Positions 17,542 to 25,023 of a DNA stretch of 64,000 nt are shown in pieces (the first letter of the stretch is position 1; every line of letters begins with the position of its first letter). Under the pieces are notes generated by a model. That model did no database searches. It was not told the DNA's origin and saw only the letters and a list, made by a program, of their open reading frames with translations. The stretch is from contig NZ_JABEQE010000001.1 in NCBI RefSeq assembly GCF_014174375.1, positions 62,001 to 126,000 on the forward strand, read 5' to 3'. This DNA is from Gluconacetobacter asukensis (GTDB lineage Bacteria > Pseudomonadota > Alphaproteobacteria > Acetobacterales > Acetobacteraceae). The position numbers and the translations under genes were made by a program.

Positions 17542-19209
17542 ATGACGAAGCAACAGTTCGGCGTCACCTCGGGCAGCAATCTGCGATGTCGCGGCTGGCG
17601 GCAGGAAGGGCTGCTGCGCCTGCTGGAAAACGTGCTGTCAGTCGGCGAAGATCCCGCCAACCTGGTCGTCTACGCAGCCCTGGGCAAGGCCGCCCGTGAC
17701 TGGCCATCGCACGACGCCATCGTCCGCGCCCTGACCACCATGGGCGATGATGAGACCCTGATCGTCCAGTCCGGCAAGCCGATCGGCGTGGTGAAAACGC
17801 ACGAGCGCGCGCCCATCGTCGTCATGGCCAACTGCAACATCGTCGGCCAGTGGGCCCGCGCCGAGGAATTCTACCGGCTGGAAAAACAGGGGCTGATCTG
17901 CTGGGGCGGGCTGACGGCGGGCGACTGGCAATATATCGGCTCGCAGGGCGTCATCCAGGGCACCTACGAGATCTTCCGCCGCATCGCCGAACGGCATTTC
18001 GCCGGCGACCTGACCGGGCGGCTGATCCTCACCTCCGGCCTCGGCGGCATGGGCGGCGCCCAGCCCCTGGCCGGGCACCTGGCCGGCGCGATCATCCTGT
18101 GCGTCGAGGTCGATGACGCCCGCATCGGCCGCCGCATCGAAAGCGGCTACCTGCAACATCGCGCAACCTCTCTGGACGACGCCCTACGTCTGGTCGAGGA
18201 GGCCCGCGCGGCGGGCGATGCCCGTTCCATCGGCCTGTGCGGCAATGCGGCGGATATCTTCCCCGAGTTGCTGGCGCGCGGCATCATCCCGGACATCGTC
18301 ACCGACCAGACCTCGGCCCATGACCTGGTCTACGGCTACGTGCCGGCCTCCCTCACCCTCGACCAGACAAAGGCCCTGCGCCAGAGCGACCCGGAATCCC
18401 TGTCCCGCCTGGCCCTGCAATCGATCGCCCGCCATGTGCAGGCGATGCTCGATTTCCGCGCCGCCGGCGCGGTCGTCTTCGACAATGGCAACCTGATCCG
18501 CACCCAGGCCAAAAAGGCCGGGATCGCCCACGCCTTCGACATCCCGATCTTCACCGAAGCCTATCTCCGCCCGCTCTTCGCGCGCGGCATCGGCCCCTTC
18601 CGCTGGATCGCGCTCTCCAATGACGAAGCGGATCTGCGGAAAATCGACGAATACCTGCTGGAAACATTCGCCGACAATCCATCAATCGTAAACTGGATCA
18701 CGCTCGCCCGCCGCTTCATCCCCATCGAAGGCATGCCCGCCCGCATCGCATGGCTGGGCCATGGCGACCGGACGAAAGTGGGGCTGGCCGTCAACCGCAT
18801 GGTGCGCGAGGGCATCCTCTCCGGCCCGGTAGCCTTCACCCGCGACCATCTGGACGCGGGCGCGATGGCCCACCCCAACATCATGACCGAAAACCTCAAG
18901 GACGGCTCGGACGCCATTGCCGACTGGCCGCTGCTGAACGCCATGCTCGCCTGCTCGTCACAGGCCGACCTGGTGGCCATCCATTCCGGCGGCGGCGGCT
19001 ATGCCGGCTACATGACAAGCGCCGGTGTCACCACAATCGCCGACGGCTCGTCGGAAGCCGACGAACGCCTGCGCCTGACCCTGACCAACGACACCAGCCT
19101 GGGCGTCATGCGCTACGCCGACGCCGGCTATCAGGAAGCATTCGAAGAAATCAACCGCCAGCACATCCCCTATATCAACCTCGCCACGCCGTCCCCCGAG
19201 AAAGCCTGA
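17542..19209 (+). CDS. urocanase homologue, probable thiourocanate hydratase
   Basis: A 555-residue protein collinear with bacterial urocanate hydratase (about 557 residues), NAD+-dependent. Conserved blocks: QSGKPIGVVKTH, YIGSQG, GLGGMGGAQP (166-175), VTDQTSAHD and GPFRW. Departures from HutU are at substrate-facing sites: YGG near the N-terminus is YAA (44-46), TAGSW is TAGDW, the PARICW block with the active-site Cys is PARIAW (Ala403), and the late HHGGGVG loop is HSGGGGY. Such changes fit hydration of the thioimidazole thiourocanate instead of urocanate. It is last in the operon; no hutI, hutF or canonical hutH is present. The stop codon lies inside a palindromic repeat. Confidence 0.8.
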   Translation: MTKQQFGVTSGSNLRCRGWRQEGLLRLLENVLSVGEDPANLVVYAALGKAARDWPSHDAIVRALTTMGDDETLIVQSGKPIGVVKTHERAPIVVMANCNIVGQWARAEEFYRLEKQGLICWGGLTAGDWQYIGSQGVIQGTYEIFRRIAERHFAGDLTGRLILTSGLGGMGGAQPLAGHLAGAIILCVEVDDARIGRRIESGYLQHRATSLDDALRLVEEARAAGDARSIGLCGNAADIFPELLARGIIPDIVTDQTSAHDLVYGYVPASLTLDQTKALRQSDPESLSRLALQSIARHVQAMLDFRAAGAVVFDNGNLIRTQAKKAGIAHAFDIPIFTEAYLRPLFARGIGPFRWIALSNDEADLRKIDEYLLETFADNPSIVNWITLARRFIPIEGMPARIAWLGHGDRTKVGLAVNRMVREGILSGPVAFTRDHLDAGAMAHPNIMTENLKDGSDAIADWPLLNAMLACSSQADLVAIHSGGGGYAGYMTSAGVTTIADGSSEADERLRLTLTNDTSLGVMRYADAGYQEAFEEINRQHIPYINLATPSPEKA

Positions 19210-19356
19210 CCGGAAATGCGCGCTGGCGGCGATCCGACGCGCGTTTTCTGCGCTTCGGTGCTCACGGCCATCAAGGCCGCTCCGCTCCGATGCTCGGAAA
19301 CCCACGCCGGGCGCGGCCCTCTGGGCCGCTCTCGCTCGCCAGCCCACCGGTCAGGC
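19204..19356. repeat. palindromic dispersed element, copy A
   Basis: A 153-bp element with exact 10-bp inverted ends (GCCTGACCGG and CCGGTCAGGC) and a core shared with copies B-D (AAGGCCGCTCCGCTCCGATG). The left end contains the Ala codon and stop of the urocanase homologue. It lies between convergent genes, so the hairpin may act as a bidirectional terminator. No transposase is encoded; it is non-autonomous. Confidence 0.8.
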
Positions 19357-19395
19357 TCTGAGAGGAACGCTGGACCGTCGGCTCCAGCCCAGGTG

Positions 19396-20442
19396 TCAGA
19401 TCCCCGGCAGATCCCGATGCCCCTCATCCTGCCGGGATATTTCTTCCTCGCCATGCGCCCGCAGCAGGGCCAGAAGCCGCTGGCGCATGATCAGCCCCGG
19501 ACGATCCGACGCCATGTGCATCTCGACCCGGCGGGAGACATCCAGGATCGCATCGCAATCGGTCGCCTCCAGGATCTCGCGATCCTCCTCGATGATCGCC
19601 CTGTCCCAGGCGATCAGTTTTTCCGTGCTGCACTCGGCCTCGGTATCGTTGCGATAAAGAAGCTGGATGAGTTGGATCTTCCCATCTTCCACCGGGGTCG
19701 CGCAATTGATGATGATGTGCCGAATCCCCGAGGGATACAGCATGTCCATCCGGCGCGCGAAGGGCAGGTACCAGTGATTATGCATCGTGCGCGTCGTCGT
19801 GGGATTCGGATCGCCCGTAATCGCCACCGCATGCGGCGGATTGACGACATCGACAATGGTCGTCGCCTGGAATCCGTAATCGGTTTCCTCGATCTTGTAG
19901 ACGCGCGGCCGGGGTTGCGCCATGTCGCCGAACGTGCCGCGATGGACGAAGGCGAAATGCGCGTTATCGAATGAATTTTCCATCAGACGCAGCGGCGCCG
20001 TATTCCACTGGTCGTAAAACTGGAAAATGCGCCGGAATCCCGGGTCGCGATCCTCGGGAATATCGAACAGTTCGACCAGCGGCTCATCCAGCGCGACCCA
20101 GGCATAGCCATAGCGCGCCTGGCATCCATACGCCCGCGCGCAAAAATCCGGCAGTGCCGCGCCGGGCGCCTGCTGCGGAATCGCCACCACCGCGCCCGTC
20201 CCGTCATAGCGCCAGCCGTGATAGCCGCAGACCAGATCACCCTTGTCGCACCACCCTTTGGACAGTTTCGCGGTGCGATGGCAACAGCGATCCTGCAAGG
20301 CCCTCGGCGCGCCTTCGGCGTCGAGGAACAGCACGATATCCTCGCCCATCAGCCGAAAGGGTTTCGGACCGTCCGACAGATCCGCCAGCGGAACCGTCGC
20401 ATACCAGAACCGGCGCAGGACTTTCTGTCGGGTCGTCAGCAT
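19396..20442 (-). CDS. Rieske (2Fe-2S) non-heme iron oxygenase
   Basis: A 348-residue ring-hydroxylating-oxygenase alpha-subunit-like protein. The Rieske cluster motif is Cys53-x-His55 ... Cys72-x-x-His75; the mononuclear iron site is in SFDNAHFAFVHRG with His162 and His167. Length and layout resemble vanillate O-demethylase-like and other single-component Rieske oxygenases that demethylate or hydroxylate small molecules with a separate reductase, which is not encoded here. It is the last gene of the minus-strand operon, 9 bp after the amidohydrolase. The substrate is probably an N-methylated or N-heterocyclic compound (inference). Confidence 0.88.
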   Translation of the reverse strand: MLTTRQKVLRRFWYATVPLADLSDGPKPFRLMGEDIVLFLDAEGAPRALQDRCCHRTAKLSKGWCDKGDLVCGYHGWRYDGTGAVVAIPQQAPGAALPDFCARAYGCQARYGYAWVALDEPLVELFDIPEDRDPGFRRIFQFYDQWNTAPLRLMENSFDNAHFAFVHRGTFGDMAQPRPRVYKIEETDYGFQATTIVDVVNPPHAVAITGDPNPTTTRTMHNHWYLPFARRMDMLYPSGIRHIIINCATPVEDGKIQLIQLLYRNDTEAECSTEKLIAWDRAIIEEDREILEATDCDAILDVSRRVEMHMASDRPGLIMRQRLLALLRAHGEEEISRQDEGHRDLPGI

Positions 20443-20451
20443 CGCGCTCTC

Positions 20452-21840
20452 CTATCCTGCAAGGGACATCAACCGTGCGACCACGGCGCGGGCACGCGCC
20501 ATCAGGCGCGGCAGGTCCAGACCGGGAATGGCACCGTCCACCACCACGGGCCGCCCCGCGCACAGCACATGCCGCACCGATGACGGGCCGCAGATGACGG
20601 GGGCAAGCAGCGGATCATGCAGCCCCGCATGGCGCGGCGCGTCCAGCGCATGGATCGCCAGGTCCGCGATCTGTCCGACCGCGACCGTCCCCAGTTCCGC
20701 AAAGCCCAGCATGGCGGCGCCGGATGCGCTAGACCAGCGCAGCACGTCCTCGACCCGCGCCGCACCGGGGCCACCTACGGCCCGCTGGATCAGCCAGGCA
20801 TTGTGCATCTCGCTGGCCATGTCGCACGCCTCGTTCGACGCGGCCCCATCCACGCCGATCGCCACCCGCCCGCCGGCACGCTCCAGCGCGCTCGCCGGCG
20901 CCACGCCGGAGCCGAGGCGCCCATTGCTCTGCGGACAATGGACCATGAAGGTGCCGGTGGCCGCCAGCAGCGCGATCTCATCGGCATCGATATGCACCAG
21001 ATGCGCGAAGGACACATCGGGCCCCACCCAGTCGCAGCCGGCGACGAACGCGACCGGACGGCAGCCATGGGTTTCGGCGCAGAACGTCACGTAATTGGTG
21101 GTTTCCGACAGATGGGAATGCAGCCCGATCCCCAGGCGGCGGCCGGCGGCCGCCATCTCCTTCAGCTCGGCCGGCGTCGCCCCCCAGGTCGGCGTGTTCG
21201 GCGCCAGCAACACGCGACGCATGCTGTTCGGGCCGCTGTCGTGATAGCGCGCGGCCAGCCCCTCGACATGGCGCAGCATGCCGTCCAGCGTCTCGACGGG
21301 CATCGGCACGACATCGTCATTGTCATAGACCCGGTCGCGGGTGGTGCCGCCGCGCGACAGGCACAGGCGGATGCCCATCCGCTCCGCCGTCTCGAACAGG
21401 ATCGCCGCCGGGTCGTATCCGCTTCCCCCGGCGGGCGAAAAGGATGCGAAAGGATAATGATGGTCGTTGACCATCGTGCAGCCGGACAGCAGCAATTCCG
21501 CCATCCCGACCTCGGCGGCGGTGCGCAGCGCCTCCTCGTCGAAACGGTGCCAGTAGCGCACGGGCACCAGCCGCAGCCAGGTTTCCAGCCGGGCGTCGAT
21601 CGCGGCGGGCACGGCCTTGAGCATGCTCTGGAACAGATGATGATGGGCACTGACCAGCCCCGGCGTCACCACCCCGCCGGCGGCATCCAGCACACGGTCT
21701 CCCGGCCGGGCCGCAACCGCCCCGATCTCGGCAATGCGCCCGTCATGGATGCGGATATCGCCCCGGCACCGCTCCCCGGGGCCGCGCAGCCCGGTCAGGA
21801 TGCCGACGGCATTGCGAATGACCAGATCGGCGCCCGTCAT
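20452..21840 (-). CDS. amidohydrolase, 8-oxoguanine deaminase-like
   Basis: A 462-residue metal-dependent deaminase of the TrzN / 8-oxoguanine deaminase / SAH deaminase group. Zinc ligands: His66-x-His68 (SAHHHLFQ), His in HSHLSETTNY, a later His in FAHLVHI, and Asp in GVDGAASNE. The remote residues around DHHYPF are typical of 8-oxoguanine and isocytosine deaminases. The start overlaps the stop of the preceding binding-protein gene. Probable action: hydrolytic deamination of an oxidised purine or related heterocycle. Confidence 0.82.
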   Translation of the reverse strand: MTGADLVIRNAVGILTGLRGPGERCRGDIRIHDGRIAEIGAVAARPGDRVLDAAGGVVTPGLVSAHHHLFQSMLKAVPAAIDARLETWLRLVPVRYWHRFDEEALRTAAEVGMAELLLSGCTMVNDHHYPFASFSPAGGSGYDPAAILFETAERMGIRLCLSRGGTTRDRVYDNDDVVPMPVETLDGMLRHVEGLAARYHDSGPNSMRRVLLAPNTPTWGATPAELKEMAAAGRRLGIGLHSHLSETTNYVTFCAETHGCRPVAFVAGCDWVGPDVSFAHLVHIDADEIALLAATGTFMVHCPQSNGRLGSGVAPASALERAGGRVAIGVDGAASNEACDMASEMHNAWLIQRAVGGPGAARVEDVLRWSSASGAAMLGFAELGTVAVGQIADLAIHALDAPRHAGLHDPLLAPVICGPSSVRHVLCAGRPVVVDGAIPGLDLPRLMARARAVVARLMSLAG

Positions 21841-22838
21841 GCCGGCACCACCTGCGCCGCGTCGGCAAAACGCGTATCGAATGCCGCGCGCCAGTCCACC
21901 CCCGGCGCGATCAGCCCGTTGCCGACCATGAACTCATATGTCGCCCGCCAGCGCGCCTCGGTCATCGACCCCAGGGCCCGCAATCCAGCCTGCCCGCCCG
22001 TCAGCACACTGGCGGCACGCATGGTCGCGATGCCATAGGCCAGCCGCGCCTCGTCCTCGCGCGCCGAAGCCTGCCGGATCAGCGCATTGCCCGGTGCCGG
22101 ATCGCCATGCAGATAATCCCGCCAGCCCATCATCGACGCCCGGACAAACCCCGTCACCGAAGCCGGATCACCACCCGCCAGCGCGCGGGTGGTCACGATG
22201 GTCGTGCCATAGGGCGGATAGCCCTCATCGGAAAAAGCAAAGAAGCGCGCGGCAACGCCCGCCTGTCGGATATCGAACATTTCGGAACTAGCATAACCCT
22301 GCACCGCGACGTCAGGAGAAACCAAAAAAGGCTGAAGATTGAACGTATAGGGCGCCGCCTGCGCAGCACTGAGCCCATAGCGCCGGCTGAGCCACGGCCA
22401 GAATGTCTGGCGCGACGAACTGGCGATCAGGACCCGCCGCCCCTTCAGGTCGGCCAGCGACCGGGCGGGCTCATGCAAAATCATGCCCTGAAGATCGTGC
22501 TGGAACGACGCACCCACCGTCACCAGCGGCATGCCGGCGGCAACGCCATGCAGCGTCTGGAAATCATAACCGGTGATCAGGTCGCATTGCCCGGCCAGCA
22601 GAAGCTGGACCGCATTCACCTGCGGCCCACCGTTCGAGATCGTCACGTCCAGCCCGGCATCGCGATAGAATCCCCGCGCCAGCGCCTGGAAGAATCCCCC
22701 GACCGGGGCCTGGGCATACCATGCCAGGTTCAGGTGCAGCGGCTTCAGCCCCTGCGCGCGCGACGGGCGGGCACGCCCCATGCCGGTCAGCAGCATGGCG
22801 CCGAGCACCGCGCGACGCCCGGTCTCCGACGCACTCAC
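21837..22838 (-). CDS. ABC transporter substrate-binding protein, ThiY/NMT1-like (paralogue 1)
   Basis: A 333-residue NMT1/THI5-like periplasmic binding protein. The GTG at 22838 overlaps the preceding stop (GTGA) and gives a twin-arginine-like leader (TGRRAVLGAMLL). The mature part begins with the family signature (LNLAWYAQAPVGGFFQALARGFYRDAGLDV). This family binds pyrimidine precursors of thiamine, riboflavin precursors and related heterocycles. It is one of three similar binding proteins in the operon that share one permease and one ATPase. Confidence 0.88.
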   Translation of the reverse strand: MSASETGRRAVLGAMLLTGMGRARPSRAQGLKPLHLNLAWYAQAPVGGFFQALARGFYRDAGLDVTISNGGPQVNAVQLLLAGQCDLITGYDFQTLHGVAAGMPLVTVGASFQHDLQGMILHEPARSLADLKGRRVLIASSSRQTFWPWLSRRYGLSAAQAAPYTFNLQPFLVSPDVAVQGYASSEMFDIRQAGVAARFFAFSDEGYPPYGTTIVTTRALAGGDPASVTGFVRASMMGWRDYLHGDPAPGNALIRQASAREDEARLAYGIATMRAASVLTGGQAGLRALGSMTEARWRATYEFMVGNGLIAPGVDWRAAFDTRFADAAQVVPA

Positions 22839-23839
22839 GCCACCACCGAAGTCAATGCGTCGGCGAACGAGAAATCGCAGGCATCCTGCCACCGCGCATC
22901 GGCGGGCAACTGCCGCGTCGCCACCAGAAAATCGCGGATCGCCTGGCAGCGCGGGGCCGTGATCGTGCCGTAGCGGGCGCCGGCCGGCCCGAACACCCCC
23001 ATGGCGCGGAAACGCTGGCGCGACCACATGATCTGGTCCAGCCCCATCTGCGGATTGGCCGCCCGGATGGAATCATTGCCCGACGTGGGGTCGCCGCTCA
23101 TCCAATCCGCCCAACCGCGCATGCTGGCCTGGAGAAACCGCGCGACATCCTCGCGACGGCGCGTCAGCACATCGCGCGTCGTCACCAGCGGATTGCCGTA
23201 ATCATGATAGGTGGCATCATCCAGAGGAAAAAACCGGCAGGGCACGCCCGCCTTCTGCAACGCATAAGGCTCCGACGTCGCATAGGACTGGATGACCAGC
23301 CCGGGATCGAGGATGAAGGGCTGGATATTGAAACTGTAAGGCCGGACCTGGCTCTCATCGAACCCGTAATGATCGCGCAGCCACGGCCAGAACGCGGCAC
23401 GGATCTCGGTACTCAGCAGGATCGTATGCCCCTTGAGGTCCGCCAGCCGCGTAATGTCGGGATGGGTCAGCAGCCCCACCAGCGAACTCTGGAAACTGGT
23501 CGCGACCGCAACCGTCGGCATCCCCCGCGCCGCCGCCATCATCGTCGCACCGATCGACCCGATGACGACATCATAGCGCCCGGCGACCAGAAGCTGCGTA
23601 TTGTTGCTCTGCGGCGCACCGTGCTCGATCACCACGTCCAGCCCGACGTCACGATAGAACCCGCGTGCCAGCGCCTGATAGAACCCCGCATGCTCGGCCT
23701 GGGCATACCAGTTGGTCAGGAAGCGAAACGGGGCGGGTGCCGCACGCGCAAACCGGCTCCCGCCGACGGCCGCCAACGGCGCCGCCGCCAGCAAGGCGCG
23801 ACGAGACAGGAGGGCGCGCGACAGCACAGGCCGGGTCAT
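22835..23839 (-). CDS. ABC transporter substrate-binding protein, ThiY/NMT1-like (paralogue 2)
   Basis: 334 residues, start ATG at 23839 in an ATGA overlap with the amidase gene. A twin-arginine leader (LSRRALLAAAPLAAVGG) precedes the NWYAQAEHAGFYQA signature of the ThiY family. Close in length and organisation to the other two binding proteins of the operon, but the pocket residues differ (for example HGAPQSNN versus NGGPQVNA), suggesting a different ligand. Confidence 0.88.
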   Translation of the reverse strand: MTRPVLSRALLSRRALLAAAPLAAVGGSRFARAAPAPFRFLTNWYAQAEHAGFYQALARGFYRDVGLDVVIEHGAPQSNNTQLLVAGRYDVVIGSIGATMMAAARGMPTVAVATSFQSSLVGLLTHPDITRLADLKGHTILLSTEIRAAFWPWLRDHYGFDESQVRPYSFNIQPFILDPGLVIQSYATSEPYALQKAGVPCRFFPLDDATYHDYGNPLVTTRDVLTRRREDVARFLQASMRGWADWMSGDPTSGNDSIRAANPQMGLDQIMWSRQRFRAMGVFGPAGARYGTITAPRCQAIRDFLVATRQLPADARWQDACDFSFADALTSVVA

Positions 23840-24606
23840 GCCCCCTCCTCCGGCGCATCCAGCGGAAACGCATCGGCACGCGCGGTAAAACCGAAACATT
23901 GCCGGACATTGTATAGCGTCGCCTCGGCGCAGAAGCCGGGCGATGTCGTCGCCACGCAATCCTCCAGCAGCACGACGTCATATCCCAGCCCGTTGGCGTC
24001 CATCAGCGTGCCCAGCACGCACTGGTCGCTGTTCACCCCGGCGAAAAGCAGCGTATCGACGCGCAGATTCCGCAGGATCGAATCCAGCGGCGTATCCCAG
24101 AACCCGCTCATCCGATGCTTGGCGATCCGGATATCCTCCGGCAGCGGGGCCAGTTCGTCCACCACCTCCGCATTCCAGCTTCCATATTGCAGGACGGCAC
24201 CGCTGCCCCCCGGCAGCGTGTCGCCAATCCCGCCCCCCGCGCCGGCGGGATCGTAGACATGCAGCACCGACGGGCTCAGGTTCAGCCGGTCGGGCCGCGC
24301 CCCCCAGTTCACCCACAGGACCGGCACCCCGGCCTGGCGCAGGCGCGGCAGAAAGGCGCGCAGGGGTGCGATCGGCGCGCGAAGGGGCGCGATATCGGCG
24401 CCGATGCCGGCCAGCCAGCCATCGGGGTGGCAAAAATCGTTCTGCATATCGATCACGATCATCGCCGTGCGGGCAAGGTCGATCGTCAGCGCCTGCGGCA
24501 GCGCCGGAACCGCCACCGGCCGCGCGCCGCGCGCCGGGCGCACCAGGCTGACCGCGTCCTGCGACACCTGCCAGCGATTGGCCGCCGTCGGGCCCAGGCT
24601 CTTCAT
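23836..24606 (-). CDS. isochorismatase-fold cysteine amidohydrolase
   Basis: A 256-residue member of the isochorismatase-like hydrolases with the catalytic triad Asp53 (VIDMQNDF), Lys163 (IAKHRMSGF) and Cys196 (NSDQCVLG). Within this fold, RutB-type ureidoacrylate amidohydrolase, biuret hydrolase and N-carbamoylsarcosine amidase have this residue set; isochorismatase itself lacks the Cys. The start ATG at 24606 overlaps the cupin stop. It probably removes a carbamoyl group from a ring-opened heterocycle; which one is unknown. Confidence 0.85.
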   Translation of the reverse strand: MKSLGPTAANRWQVSQDAVSLVRPARGARPVAVPALPQALTIDLARTAMIVIDMQNDFCHPDGWLAGIGADIAPLRAPIAPLRAFLPRLRQAGVPVLWVNWGARPDRLNLSPSVLHVYDPAGAGGGIGDTLPGGSGAVLQYGSWNAEVVDELAPLPEDIRIAKHRMSGFWDTPLDSILRNLRVDTLLFAGVNSDQCVLGTLMDANGLGYDVVLLEDCVATTSPGFCAEATLYNVRQCFGFTARADAFPLDAPEEGA

Positions 24607-25019
24607 GCGCACAGCACCCGCCGATCCTCGTCATCCAGCACCACCGGCGTTCCGCTGCGGATCAGCGCCCCGAACGCCTCGTCGGGCATCATCACCGTCA
24701 GCGTATAGAGCTTTCCCGCCCCCGTATTCTCCACCACATGCTCGCTGCCGGGCTTGACCAGCAGCGCATCGCCTTTCTTCAGCGTAGTCCGCTCGCCATC
24801 GCACCAGGCCACCCCCTCCCCGCTGAGGACGAAGAACAGCTCGTCCGCCGCCTGATGGGTATTGGGCGGCGTCCTGCCACCAACGGCGAAGATCTCGACC
24901 ACGGCGACCGACGCGCAATCCCCCGCCTGCCGGTCGGCCAGGATCGCGAAATAATTGCTGTCGGACGGCGAGATGCGAAAGGCTTCGATCTGGTCGATCG
25001 ATCTCTTGAAGAACGGCAT
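24603..25019 (-). CDS. single-domain cupin
   Basis: A 138-residue cupin with the metal-site pattern HQAADELFFVLSGEG ... GSEHVVENTG. No enzyme activity can be assigned; small cupins in catabolic operons are often isomerases, hydrolases or sensors. It is four bases downstream of the CocE-like hydrolase gene and overlaps the amidase gene by four bases. Confidence 0.82.
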   Translation of the reverse strand: MPFFKRSIDQIEAFRISPSDSNYFAILADRQAGDCASVAVVEIFAVGGRTPPNTHQAADELFFVLSGEGVAWCDGERTTLKKGDALLVKPGSEHVVENTGAGKLYTLTVMMPDEAFGALIRSGTPVVLDDEDRRVLCA

Positions 25020-25023
25020 GGGG

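Noticed and set aside
15016-17553. 845-codon open frame on the minus strand across the M20 and DUF917 genes
   Set aside because: It is an antisense shadow in GC-rich coding DNA; composition is Gly/Asp/Ala-rich without any domain, and the plus-strand genes are clear family members.
19216-19974. 252-codon plus-strand frame starting inside repeat copy A
   Set aside because: It begins in the palindromic repeat and then runs antisense to the Rieske oxygenase gene; no recognisable domain.
22721-24256. long plus-strand frame (511 codons) antisense to two binding proteins and the amidase
   Set aside because: Arg/His-rich shadow translation; all three minus-strand genes show conserved motifs and coupled starts.
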